Below, piece by piece: positions 1-8,286 of a DNA stretch of 15,271 nt. How positions within the stretch are numbered: position 1 is the stretch's first letter; the number at the start of each line of letters is the position of its first letter. The stretch is from the NCBI GenBank assembly GCA_002505935.1, contig DAWL01000165.1, positions 1 through 15,271 on the forward strand, in the 5' to 3' direction. Source of the DNA: Euryarchaeota archaeon UBA226 (GTDB taxonomy: Archaea; Thermoplasmatota; Poseidoniia; Poseidoniales; Poseidoniaceae). The notes beneath the pieces are model-generated. The model ran no database searches and was not told the origin of the DNA. It was given only the letters and a program-made list of their open reading frames with translations. The position numbers and the translations under genes are program-made.

Positions 1-993
1 ACGTTGTTCTGGAATCTTTCGCCCGAATTCCATTTGACAGCGGACTGCTGCTGCAGTAGCGCGCACCTCTCCAATACTTGCTTGTGGGCAACCAATGACT
101 ACCAGATCAACCCGGCCTTTGGGAGCTAATTCTGCATAACGCTGCTCTAAATCCTCGGATGTGAAAACCAATTCTCCTTGGATATTGAAAGACTCCGGTT
201 GTAGACTCAAACCCTTGGCCCATAGTAACGGGCAGCCATGGTTAGCAGCCGCAGCACTCAATGCCTTGCGTTGCTCAAAGGTTGCTGCAACATCTAATCC
301 TTCGATATATGGCATTGGCCCCCAAGGAAGATGCCAATCTGTCGAAACCTGTGAGCCAATCCAATCGCCTAGTACCGACCAATCCGAAGCCTCAGGCAAT
401 TCACATTCGACCTTGACCGAGATATTTGGAACCCGATTCTCCTTTAGATGCAGACCCCAACGCGGAGAGAAACCTGTCAATGCAGAAGCCAATGCCGAGA
501 GCCCTGATTCGCGGTTGGTCAACAATGATGTCCAAGAATTGGAAAAACAAACTGCATTCGATTCTGCCCATGTGGCGATACCTTGAGAAAGAATACCTCG
601 TTCATATGGAGTGCAAGATAGGGTTGCTTCAATTCCTAACCTCTCATAGGCATGGATAATCTCAAACTGCTGTTCTAAGAAATCCGGATAATCAATTGCC
701 ATGTCCTCGATTTTGTCGGCATCGCAACCTGCTGAATTGAGAGTGGTAGGGATGACAACTTGGCCTTCTTCGCTGAGTTCAGCAAGAAACCTACGCAGAC
801 CATGACCTCCAGTTAATACTGAGACACCACTAACGTGCGCATGATCCACCTCGATGAATTCTGATGCCTTTGAAACATGAGCCAAATCTACGACCAGACT
901 TGCGGCCATACGCCTGCTCTCGCCTTGCTCGCCGGCAAGCATCTCCGCCAAGACATCGGGCGTCTGCACATGCGCTGAGAACAGGCGGCACAT
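1..993 (-). CDS. Aconitase X (AcnX) large subunit, putative phosphomevalonate dehydratase large subunit; partial, C-terminus off the left edge
   Basis: The reverse strand is open from an ATG at 993 to the window edge, giving 331 residues without a stop. An in-frame TGA lies 15 bases before the ATG and there is no other start between them. AcnX (formerly DUF521) hallmarks appear in order: AEMLAGEQGE (about 16-25), DHAHVSGVS (50-58), IPTTLNSAG (81-89), SCTPYERG (126-133), WAESNAVCFSNS (142-153), TNRESGLSALASALTG (159-174), GLHLKENR (180-187) and VIGCPQASIGE (299-309). Cys127 and Cys302 are the best candidates for iron-sulfur ligands. The family dehydrates small hydroxy acids. In archaea its best-known member, paired with a small DUF126-type subunit, dehydrates mevalonate 5-phosphate in the modified mevalonate pathway. 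Some bacterial relatives are hydroxyproline dehydratases, but their usual motifs fit less well. A small subunit would be expected just beyond the left edge. The family is certain; the substrate is inferred. Confidence 0.9.
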   Translation of the reverse strand, partial: MCRLFSAHVQTPDVLAEMLAGEQGESRRMAASLVVDLAHVSKASEFIEVDHAHVSGVSVLTGGHGLRRFLAELSEEGQVVIPTTLNSAGCDADKIEDMAIDYPDFLEQQFEIIHAYERLGIEATLSCTPYERGILSQGIATWAESNAVCFSNSWTSLLTNRESGLSALASALTGFSPRWGLHLKENRVPNISVKVECELPEASDWSVLGDWIGSQVSTDWHLPWGPMPYIEGLDVAATFEQRKALSAAAANHGCPLLWAKGLSLQPESFNIQGELVFTSEDLEQRYAELAPKGRVDLVVIGCPQASIGEVRATAAAVRCQMEFGRKIPEQR

Positions 994-1238
994 GATGAGC
1001 CCTTGCCCTCATACCTCTGTTATTCAACATAGGTCTTGATATGGGTTGTGGAAACTTACCTCGACAGGTTCAGCCGAGTTGATCTTTGAAGGTCAAAGCG
1101 ATGATGGAGCCGACGGACAAGTGGGATTGTACGGGGGCTAGTTGTAGTAGCCAATACCTTGTTCTTCTCTTTTGATGATGGACTAAGAGGACACGAATTG
1201 TATCAGATAGGTTTTCTTCCAGAAGATGCGGAACATCT
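994..1238. other. Intergenic spacer between nadE and the AcnX gene
   Basis: This 245-base spacer lies between two minus-strand genes. A short imperfect hairpin (AGATG, five bases, CATCT) lies right after the nadE stop, and a weak one (GGCTA, seven bases, TAGCC) near 1136-1153. Neither is followed by a convincing T-run in the direction of transcription. A weak purine-rich stretch (GAGGGCAAGG, 1010-1001) precedes the AcnX ATG. I see no clear TATA box, tRNA or credible small gene. The short minus-strand ORFs here are out-of-frame overlaps with nadE or AcnX. The gap is long enough for AcnX to have its own promoter, but none is proven. Confidence 0.5.
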
Positions 1239-2915
1239 CTACATCGATTGATCGTTCCTTCTAGCAGCCATCGGTAGACGCCAGCCCTGTCCAAAGGCAC
1301 GGCTGCTTACGCGTGGCGCTGGCGGCATCTGCCACCTCTTGTGCTCATTGCGCACTAATCTGGAAATTACTTCGTCGACGACTTCCTCATCGATACCTTT
1401 GGCCGCAATCTGTTGACTTGACATTCCTTGCTCGATATGACTGCGGAGAATTTCATCTAGGAGCGAATATGGAGGCAGAGTATCCTCATCTTTCTGGTCT
1501 GGTGCCAACTCAGCACTCGGGGGTTTGACGATGCTATTTCGAGGAATCAATTCCTTACCCGCTTCTTGATTGAAGGCCTCTGCTAATTGGTATACCTCGG
1601 TTTTGTAGAGGTCGCCAAGTGGAGCGTAACCTCCAGCCATATCACCGTACAATGTGCAGTATCCCTGAGCCAATTCGCTCTTGTTTCCGGTCGCTAGTGC
1701 CATCGCTCTACGGGCATTAGCAATTCCCATTATGATCATCCCCCGTAGACGCGCCTGAAGGTTCTCGGCAGCGATTGGGTCACCCATCTCCAATTCGTCC
1801 TCCAAAGCCGTCTCAGCCGCTTGATGAAGATCTTCCAATGGCCGTTGCTGGTATTCGATGCCTAATGATTCTGCTAATGATTCTGCATCTCTGATGCTGT
1901 GATCGCTAGAATGTCTAGATGGCATGGACACTCCAATGACATTCTCCGAACCAAGAGCAGAACTAGCAACTGCAGCGGTCAATGCTGAATCAATCCCGCC
2001 TGACAAACCAATTACTACCTTGGTCAAATTGGATTTACGACAATAATCTGCAAGCCCTGCACAGACCGCATTGAACAGGTCATTCGTGGATAATGCGTAA
2101 TCAACTCCCTCATCCCAAGGTAGCCAAAATGAACGTGAAGGCTGGTCGAGATCGATAATCAAAACTCCTTCTTGCCAGGCAGGTGCTTCAATTGTAGTGC
2201 CATCAGGCCAGGCTGCCAAAGAACGTCCATCGAACAAGAGGTCATCATTTCCACCGACCTGATTTGCCAACAAGAATGGATGACCTAAACTGGCTGCTGC
2301 AGCCTTAACCACCTCAGCACGCTGTTCAGGTTTAGTAGCATGATATGGAGAAGCGGATAAATTGACGGTCGCATCAAGGCTCTCTCCCTGATCCTGCCAA
2401 GCACATAGTTGCATAATTGGGTCGCTGTCATAATCGCTAGGCGTCTCTCCTGAATGCTGCCATGCATCTTCACAAATCGTCAATCCCAGAGATAGGCCGC
2501 CGATATCTCTACCAATTCCTGGGCGTGAATCCGGAGTGAAATATCTGGCTTCATCAAAGACCTCGTATGTCGGCAAAAGTTGCTTGCGCGTCAATTCTCT
2601 TACCTCACCTTCAGGAAGTACTCGCAAGATACCATTTCCTGCCTTTTCTCGTTCTGTCTTAGGGGGAAGAGGAGCGCCCACCAAAAGGGGAAGGGCGGTT
2701 TCGATTCCTGAACAGGCGGCAAGACAACGATTTGCGAATCCCTCTGAAAGTAGCAAGTCTCGTGGAGGATAGCCAGAAATTGCCAATTCTGTAGCCACGG
2801 CAACATCTGCTCCGGCCTTGTCTGCAATGGCGCACAATGCTTCCAAGCGTGTACGATTTCCATCTAAATCGCCAACGGTAGGGTCCACCTGCAAGAGTGC
2901 GATACGTCGCGCCAT
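1239..2915 (-). CDS. nadE: Glutamine-dependent NAD+ synthetase
   Basis: It makes NAD+ from nicotinate adenine dinucleotide and ATP in the cytosol, using ammonia released from glutamine in its own N-terminal domain. The 558-residue length suits the two-domain family. The nitrilase-like glutaminase domain (about 1-255) keeps the Glu-Lys-Cys triad: Glu43 (ATELAISGYP), Lys111 (RKQLLPTYEVFDE) and Cys148 (LTICEDAW). The C-terminal ATP pyrophosphatase domain (about 275-558) has the P-loop SGGIDS at 305-310, then GNKSELAQGYCTLYGDMAGG and the typical ending HKRWQMPPAPRVSSRAFG. I chose the ATG at 2915 because AGGTGA (2926-2921) lies five bases upstream and the protein then begins MARRIALLQVDPTVGDLDGN, as family members do. 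An ATG at 2918 and an upstream start at 2948, overlapping the previous gene, are possible. The gene starts 23 bases after the surface-protein stop, so the two are probably co-transcribed. Many archaea have only the short ammonia-dependent form, so this looks bacterial in type. Confidence 0.96.
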   Translation of the reverse strand: MARRIALLQVDPTVGDLDGNRTRLEALCAIADKAGADVAVATELAISGYPPRDLLLSEGFANRCLAACSGIETALPLLVGAPLPPKTEREKAGNGILRVLPEGEVRELTRKQLLPTYEVFDEARYFTPDSRPGIGRDIGGLSLGLTICEDAWQHSGETPSDYDSDPIMQLCAWQDQGESLDATVNLSASPYHATKPEQRAEVVKAAAASLGHPFLLANQVGGNDDLLFDGRSLAAWPDGTTIEAPAWQEGVLIIDLDQPSRSFWLPWDEGVDYALSTNDLFNAVCAGLADYCRKSNLTKVVIGLSGGIDSALTAAVASSALGSENVIGVSMPSRHSSDHSIRDAESLAESLGIEYQQRPLEDLHQAAETALEDELEMGDPIAAENLQARLRGMIIMGIANARRAMALATGNKSELAQGYCTLYGDMAGGYAPLGDLYKTEVYQLAEAFNQEAGKELIPRNSIVKPPSAELAPDQKDEDTLPPYSLLDEILRSHIEQGMSSQQIAAKGIDEEVVDEVISRLVRNEHKRWQMPPAPRVSSRAFGQGWRLPMAARRNDQSM

Positions 2916-2920
2916 CATCT

Positions 2921-2926
2921 TCACCT
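2921..2926 (-). promoter_or_regulatory. Ribosome binding site of nadE
   Basis: AGGTGA on the minus strand is complementary to the UCACCU of the usual 16S 3' end. It lies five bases before the ATG at 2915 and two before the ATG at 2918. It sits between the stop of the upstream gene and nadE, so it supports starting NadE at MARRIALLQ rather than at the overlapping upstream start. Confidence 0.6.
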
Positions 2927-2938
2927 GAGATACTGCAT

Positions 2939-5900
2939 TCAGCTCCAACCATATTGGTTCTGCTCAGGAGGATACCATCCTCCATCTTCTCCCAACCTGT
3001 ACCAATAGCCCTCAGCATTTTGTTTCCACCATCTGCCATGCTCATCCTGCATCCAACCGGGTCCTACTCCCGGCTGGTGGACCGCTTGAGCAGGCGTCAG
3101 ACCTGTGGGCTGCGCTGCTGGGGCTGCGACCGCTTGCGGTTGTACCTGCTGTTGAGGCATCACCGGTGCAACCGTTGCATACGGGTCAGCATGTTGTGGT
3201 TGAGCCGCCAAACCACCACTTTGCACAGGAACAGGTTGTTGCAACAAAGCGGGGTCATATTGTTGCTCTTCTTCGTATTCATAGGCATCCTCATCTTCCC
3301 AATAATCGTCACCCCAGTCGCCCTCTTGACTTCTGAGATGATCCCTAAGGAAGAGGAAAACTATCCCAACCAAAGCCATTAGCAGGATTGTAAAAATAAT
3401 CATCACGCTATCATCAACTCCTTCAATCCCTAACCAAGAACCCGAGTCCTGCATCGGCCGAACGTCTACTTCAGCACTTGAAACCAATAATTCGCCATCG
3501 ACATGAATCTCCAACCACTGAAGACCTATACTCTTGGGTTGCCATTCAATCGTCAACAACTCGCTTTCTCCTGAAGCGACAGAGACATCCTGCTTGAACA
3601 GGTCATAGGAATCTCCAACAAGATCATGACCGGTTATCCAGACCTCGCCAATTCCATCTGCCATCCCTTCATTGCGCAGAGTAATAGGGATGGAATGGAC
3701 CTGATTGACCTCCAGCCCTCCTAAAGGTAAATCGATGTCATCACTGGAGACCTTCCAGATTGGCCTATATTGTTCGATTGACCAAGTTGCGAAAGGAGCA
3801 GTTTCGGAATTTAGAGTGGACGAAGAAAATACAGGGTTACCTGCAATGTCCCTTCCGGTTATCCAAATGTGCAGGGAGGTACTCTCCAAGAATACGTCTT
3901 CATCAACCTCCGCAAGAATATCAACTACAGTCATGGCTCGAATCTGTTGGCTGGAAAGAATACCTTCGGGCAATGACAAAGCATCTACTCCTGAGAGAAC
4001 GATCTCTCCGTCTGCCTCAGAACCCTTGACCAGTCGCCAGTTTAGTTCAAGAGAATCTGGATCAATTTCTTCCAATTCCTTGATTCGAATATCAAACGTC
4101 AACTCGTCTAGACTCTGTACTGGTAATTCTTCTAGGCGCGGTGCCACAACTCCAGTAACAATTGGCCCTACTCCATCAACCACAATCCACATCATCGCTT
4201 CAGATGGGCTGGTGACATCTCTGGCCTGAAGCGGCAGCAAATCCAAAGACCAAGTCAAAGGATGGTTTCCAGTTCCTATAGGCGCATTCAATTCTGCATA
4301 AAATGAACCTTCTTCGAAAGAAACGTGTTGTACAGAACCATCCAATGCAATCTTTACCATGTAGCCTTCCTTTGGAATCTGTCCACTCTCTGCAAACACA
4401 ACCTGTCCGGTCAATACCATCGGTGCGTCAGGTGTCGCCCACGCGCCTTCAACGGTGTTTTCCCCTGATTGTACGGATAGAGAAACGCTTTCGGAATCAA
4501 TCATCATATCCGTACTCCAACGCCAACGCATGTTTGGAAACAAGGAGAACGCTGATTGTCCTGCTCTATCGACAATTTCAACCGAGGGCTCCCTCCTTAG
4601 CGTTCCTTCGTCAGGCATTCTCCATTGGGGAGTGAATTCTATTTCCAAAGTGATGCGCTCAGTATATGGTGTCAAATCCCCTTCAGGAGTACTAACATAA
4701 CAATTCTCAATCACGATAAATTCGGAAAATGAAGTGCATTGACGATTCTCTGCTCTCCAGATTATCGGTAGAGTATCATGCTGAGCATTACTTGCTAATT
4801 CGACTACGACCCGATCGATATCAGACATACCGTTGGGTTCCTCTAACGGTATCTCGACAATGTAACTATTCCCGGGGTGCAGCCACGGAACGTGTCCACC
4901 TTGGAAGCCAACACCAGTAGAGATACTTGGTGAGCCGTCGCTCTTCAATTGATACATGAAGAGGTGCTCATCGGGTTCCGAACCGCCTCCCCCGACCAGT
5001 GGATTTCCAGCGGGGTCAGTACCGACAATGTATCCTGCAACAATGCCTCCTTCGCCGCCACTTGTATCATCGAGGAAGTAGGTGTAATTTCCACGCGTGC
5101 CATCCATATCTGCTGGAGAATTCAACTCGAATGGAGAGTACTCATCGGCATTGGGCCAACCATTGAAATCCCAATCATCCAACCAAGATCTCCACAACAT
5201 CAGTGTCAGTTCATTAGGCAAAGAAGGTTGGTCATGAATTTCAAACTGGAGAACTTGGTTGCTGGAGGACTCAAGGTGGTCATGATGTCTTACGTTACTG
5301 CCGACCATATATGGAGCAAGTGAATCGGAAACGAATGTTCGATTCTGCATGATGGTAGTGACATCTTCTCCACCGAATAAATGCTCAATTTCCACCCTAT
5401 ATGTCAAGTCCAAAACTCCCAATGGAACAAGTTGAGTGAAGTTCGCTATTCCTGACGATAACTCAGTTGTACTCGCAACAACCTCACCATTCTGCAATAA
5501 TGATACATTGACAATTCCACTCCTCGGTAGGTGGGTAAGCGGAAGGCTGTCAAAGCCTACTTGCACCTCTATGTTGATGTTATGTCCTGCTCTGATTTGT
5601 GATTGTTCCACTGGAATCAATCCACCTGCATCGTTGAAGACCTGCCAAGAATCAATGCGTACATCATTCTCTAACCCCATCGCTTGTCCAGCACCATAGG
5701 TCACTACTGCTGGAACGCTGCGAACTCCGTTGCTCAGAACTAAACGACAACGTACTTCCAGCCAATCCTCATCATCCCAAATCGGTTCTATTCGAAATCG
5801 CATCAATGAGTTGACCCGACTACCGTTAACATCTACTTCAAAGGGATTATCTGGATGCCATTCAATCAATCCAGTATCACCGCTCTCGGTCGGTGATGAA

Positions 5901-8167
5901 CCATCTATCGGCCATTCAAATCTCGTCTTTGAAACACCTCCAACTAGGTCGAGTTGTACCTTGTCAGGAACACCATTTTCACTGAGATGTGAAGCTACGA
6001 CCTCAATCCAAGGTTCGGATGCGACAACGGTCTGAGATACGTTTCGTACGACCATGACATCTGTCTTGGTACCCGCCGAACTCTGGACATTGGTTATCGT
6101 CGCTTTAACTGCCCCTGGTGCGCTGAGAACCAGAGGGATTGAGACGTGATGATTGCCGCTGGCAACAACGGCTTCTGGAATCTCATCATTGATTGCTTGA
6201 ACCAAATCATCAATCGGTGAAAACATCAGGTTTATTTCAGAGTCATAGGGAATGCGAAGACCTTCAAGACGAAGGTCACCAGATTCACAGCGGAGGTTCA
6301 GAGTTACCAGATGGAATTCGATTCCCCTAGTGGACCAAGAAGGATTCTGAGCGATACTAAGATTCTCAGACAGAGACTCCAATTGTGTACCATTCAGAGA
6401 AATACTGGAAGATGTTTCAATGTCGCCAAGGTCGCCTTCGGCCACCTGAACTGAACCGACATCAAGAGTCCAAGAAACGCTCTGTGCGACACCTTGCAGA
6501 GATGTAAGGCCCGCAGAGAAGGTATTCACTCCATCAGCAGGCAATAGTATGCTAACCGCCTTGCTAGAATTGCTGAACCAAGACATATCATGAGATAGAG
6601 CACCAGTGCTTAGGCGGTCTTGCCAACCCCATGGGCCGATTGCAGGGTCGCTCAAACTCCATTCCTCAACCCCATCGCGACCAACATCAATCATCGGATC
6701 CAAAGCCATACCTCCGGTATCGAGATCAACTCTAAATTCAGTGATGGACCATGAACCTGAACCCACAACTCGGAATTGGACAGTGTGGGTTGCATCTACC
6801 GAAGTGACACCATTGTGAGCCAAGGCAACCCACTCCGCCCCATCTAGACTTACCTGCAATTGACCTGCACCTCCAATTGACATAGCGGTGTTCAAGCGTG
6901 CAAGAGGCCTTTGCAATTCGATAACAGGACCAGTCAAATTCCCAGTTCCCGCTACGGCTCCATCATCCCAATAGGTGTAGGAATGTGTCCATCCTCTGTC
7001 ACCAGGGTCGTCATGGAATGAGTCGACCATCCTGCCATTGATATGGATTCCATGCAGGGCAGGCAAAGCACCTCCACTACCAGCGACCAGATGTAATTTA
7101 ACTCGCAGATCTGGAAATCGTTGCCAATCTATCGCTCCTAAATCGGCGATTAAATCGGTTCGATTGACATATCCTGGCATAACATTTCCAGTAGTTGCAT
7201 CGATGAGTTCCCACTCAAATACAGCACCTGAAGGTATCTCTGCATCAAAAGAAATGATTCCGTGAGGTCCTTTCAAAGAACTGTATGTGGCATTAGAACT
7301 CCAACCAAATGAAGGAGAAGTCCAGTTTCCTTCACCGCCAGGGCGAGTTACCGAGACATCGTCGAAATACCAGTAATCACAACAAGTTCCCGAACCTGAA
7401 TTCTGATAGAAGCGCACTTGGAAATTACTGTGGAATGCGGCAGAAGGCAAAGAAGTAGTGTACGAATTACCTGTTGCACCGTAACCACTTGTCGAACCGG
7501 AAAAGGTTCTGAGCGTGGTGAAACTACCCGACGAGGTCTTGTATTGAACGTAGAAATTCTCGTTTGAATCCGGCTCCTCACCACATCCGGAGTAACCTTG
7601 TCTAACCCAGTAAGATACCTGTCCATTGGACAGTCCTGAAAGGTCGACAATGGGTGAATTCCACCATGTTGACGAACCACGGGTTGATAGTGATGCACCA
7701 CCAGAACCATTTGTGCCACAATTCTGTGTATTCACAAGAGAATATGTCGAGGTGCTTCGAGTCCACCCGGGGGGAACTTGACCCGAATGATCGAGATCCC
7801 AATTCATATCTATGCCTACTAAACCTAGACCTGTGTTGTTGTAGTCGACCTTATCGGGTATGGCATCGCTGTGATTGAAATGCTGTTCAGTTGTCCAAGA
7901 AATGCCTTCTGAACGTGAGAGGATTGCTGGTTCTAACTTCAATGAGAGACCCGTCAATGCCTCTCCATATGGTACTTCAACAGCAAGATTCGAGGCCACT
8001 CCACCAGCCGAACTTACCAGTAGAGTCTGAGTGGAACCCACTGCTGTCAAATCTCTATCCGACTCGCTCTCGAGTTCCTCAGATTGTACCACGGCTGACC
8101 ACGGCATGGCCAAGAGTATGAAACAAAGCAGAACCACACCTACGGTGTGGGCTGGCGCTCGGACCAT
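2939..8167 (-). CDS. Giant secreted, membrane-anchored multi-domain surface protein with W-rich cytoplasmic tail
   Basis: The 1742-residue protein has no function I can name. It begins with a signal peptide (basic start, hydrophobic core VGVVLLCFILLAM at about 9-21, possible cleavage near AVVQS-EE). A MAM/reelin-like beta-sandwich module (about 120-280) follows, with Cys pairs (NCGT, GCGEE, TCCDYW) and ending YWYFDDVSVT. The next roughly 1200 residues look like tandem Ig/fibronectin-like and discoidin-like folds (for example QVSLDGAEW and TDPAGNPLV) with many N-x-S/T sequons. A CARDB-like module (about 1480-1575; PITLRNEG, LTIEWQP) precedes one transmembrane helix (about 1587-1607). The 135-residue cytoplasmic tail is acidic (WGDDYWEDEDAYEYEEE), then Pro/Gln/Ala-rich, and ends with Trp-rich near-repeats (GWMQDEHGRWW, EGYWYRLGEDGGWYPPE). 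This architecture is familiar from marine Euryarchaeota surface proteins. Roles in adhesion, substrate capture or envelope structure are guesses. The ATG at 8167 has no good Shine-Dalgarno, so the mRNA may be leaderless or have a short leader. nadE follows 23 bases downstream. Confidence 0.93.
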   Translation of the reverse strand: MVRAPAHTVGVVLLCFILLAMPWSAVVQSEELESESDRDLTAVGSTQTLLVSSAGGVASNLAVEVPYGEALTGLSLKLEPAILSRSEGISWTTEQHFNHSDAIPDKVDYNNTGLGLVGIDMNWDLDHSGQVPPGWTRSTSTYSLVNTQNCGTNGSGGASLSTRGSSTWWNSPIVDLSGLSNGQVSYWVRQGYSGCGEEPDSNENFYVQYKTSSGSFTTLRTFSGSTSGYGATGNSYTTSLPSAAFHSNFQVRFYQNSGSGTCCDYWYFDDVSVTRPGGEGNWTSPSFGWSSNATYSSLKGPHGIISFDAEIPSGAVFEWELIDATTGNVMPGYVNRTDLIADLGAIDWQRFPDLRVKLHLVAGSGGALPALHGIHINGRMVDSFHDDPGDRGWTHSYTYWDDGAVAGTGNLTGPVIELQRPLARLNTAMSIGGAGQLQVSLDGAEWVALAHNGVTSVDATHTVQFRVVGSGSWSITEFRVDLDTGGMALDPMIDVGRDGVEEWSLSDPAIGPWGWQDRLSTGALSHDMSWFSNSSKAVSILLPADGVNTFSAGLTSLQGVAQSVSWTLDVGSVQVAEGDLGDIETSSSISLNGTQLESLSENLSIAQNPSWSTRGIEFHLVTLNLRCESGDLRLEGLRIPYDSEINLMFSPIDDLVQAINDEIPEAVVASGNHHVSIPLVLSAPGAVKATITNVQSSAGTKTDVMVVRNVSQTVVASEPWIEVVASHLSENGVPDKVQLDLVGGVSKTRFEWPIDGSSPTESGDTGLIEWHPDNPFEVDVNGSRVNSLMRFRIEPIWDDEDWLEVRCRLVLSNGVRSVPAVVTYGAGQAMGLENDVRIDSWQVFNDAGGLIPVEQSQIRAGHNINIEVQVGFDSLPLTHLPRSGIVNVSLLQNGEVVASTTELSSGIANFTQLVPLGVLDLTYRVEIEHLFGGEDVTTIMQNRTFVSDSLAPYMVGSNVRHHDHLESSSNQVLQFEIHDQPSLPNELTLMLWRSWLDDWDFNGWPNADEYSPFELNSPADMDGTRGNYTYFLDDTSGGEGGIVAGYIVGTDPAGNPLVGGGGSEPDEHLFMYQLKSDGSPSISTGVGFQGGHVPWLHPGNSYIVEIPLEEPNGMSDIDRVVVELASNAQHDTLPIIWRAENRQCTSFSEFIVIENCYVSTPEGDLTPYTERITLEIEFTPQWRMPDEGTLRREPSVEIVDRAGQSAFSLFPNMRWRWSTDMMIDSESVSLSVQSGENTVEGAWATPDAPMVLTGQVVFAESGQIPKEGYMVKIALDGSVQHVSFEEGSFYAELNAPIGTGNHPLTWSLDLLPLQARDVTSPSEAMMWIVVDGVGPIVTGVVAPRLEELPVQSLDELTFDIRIKELEEIDPDSLELNWRLVKGSEADGEIVLSGVDALSLPEGILSSQQIRAMTVVDILAEVDEDVFLESTSLHIWITGRDIAGNPVFSSSTLNSETAPFATWSIEQYRPIWKVSSDDIDLPLGGLEVNQVHSIPITLRNEGMADGIGEVWITGHDLVGDSYDLFKQDVSVASGESELLTIEWQPKSIGLQWLEIHVDGELLVSSAEVDVRPMQDSGSWLGIEGVDDSVMIIFTILLMALVGIVFLFLRDHLRSQEGDWGDDYWEDEDAYEYEEEQQYDPALLQQPVPVQSGGLAAQPQHADPYATVAPVMPQQQVQPQAVAAPAAQPTGLTPAQAVHQPGVGPGWMQDEHGRWWKQNAEGYWYRLGEDGGWYPPEQNQYGWS
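8134..8150. repeat. Inverted repeat with 7-base arms and TAC spacer, in the first codons of the surface-protein gene
   Basis: CCACACC, TAC, GGTGTGG form a perfect inverted repeat. It covers codons that encode part of the signal peptide (HTVGV). Its central 11 bases, CACCTACGGTG, recur exactly in the repeat at 8265-8279, with centres 130 bases apart. It may be an operator half, an RNA hairpin, or chance within coding sequence. Confidence 0.45.
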
Positions 8168-8286
8168 GTTTGGCGGGAGTCATGTAAGCATCTGAATCTT
8201 TCCTCAACAAAATTCCCTCACGAGAACCCCAACGGTCATCTTGAACAAACATTGGTTTGATAGAGGCACCTACGGTGCCGAGGGCC
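8168..8286. promoter_or_regulatory. Divergent promoter region between the surface-protein gene and ileS
   Basis: These 119 bases must hold the start signals for two genes transcribed away from each other. Toward the surface gene an AT-rich run (AATTTTG, near 8208-8214 on the minus strand) lies about 40-46 bases upstream of its ATG and could be a TATA-like element. Toward ileS I see no good TATA box. A GAGGG (8280-8284) sits two bases before the ileS ATG. A perfect inverted repeat lies at 8265-8279. The element assignments are tentative; the divergent arrangement is certain. Confidence 0.5.
8265..8279. repeat. Inverted repeat with 6-base arms and TAC spacer, just upstream of the ileS start
   Basis: GGCACC, TAC, GGTGCC form a perfect inverted repeat that ends right beside the GAGGG purine run before the ileS ATG at 8287. 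As RNA it could form a small GC-rich hairpin next to the ribosome binding site; as DNA it could be an operator. It shares CACCTACGGTG with the repeat at 8134-8150. Confidence 0.45.

Noticed and set aside
161..586. Plus-strand ORFs of 141 and 77 residues at 161-659
   Set aside because: They are antisense to the strongly conserved AcnX reading frame, with no protein features of their own.
830..1030. A 66-residue minus-strand ORF beginning at 1030
   Set aside because: It overlaps the start of AcnX in another frame, and its Arg/Cys/Ala-rich sequence looks like an out-of-frame reading. The AcnX frame carries all the conserved motifs.
994..1238. A possible tRNA or structured RNA in the nadE-AcnX spacer
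   Set aside because: I found no TTC-type arm, cloverleaf or CCA-end pattern on either strand, and the two hairpins are short and weak.
1070..1300. A 76-residue minus-strand ORF spanning the nadE end and the following spacer
   Set aside because: Its first part is a shifted reading of the conserved NadE C-terminus, and no ribosome binding site or recognisable feature supports it.
2897..3382. A 161-residue plus-strand ORF with a hydrophobic end
   Set aside because: It is antisense to the transmembrane helix and tail of the surface protein; the hydrophobic stretch is the mirror of that region.
8257..8286. TTG start of ileS at 8257
   Set aside because: There is no ribosome binding site before it and the ten extra residues are not typical of IleRS; the ATG at 8287 has an adjacent GAGGG.
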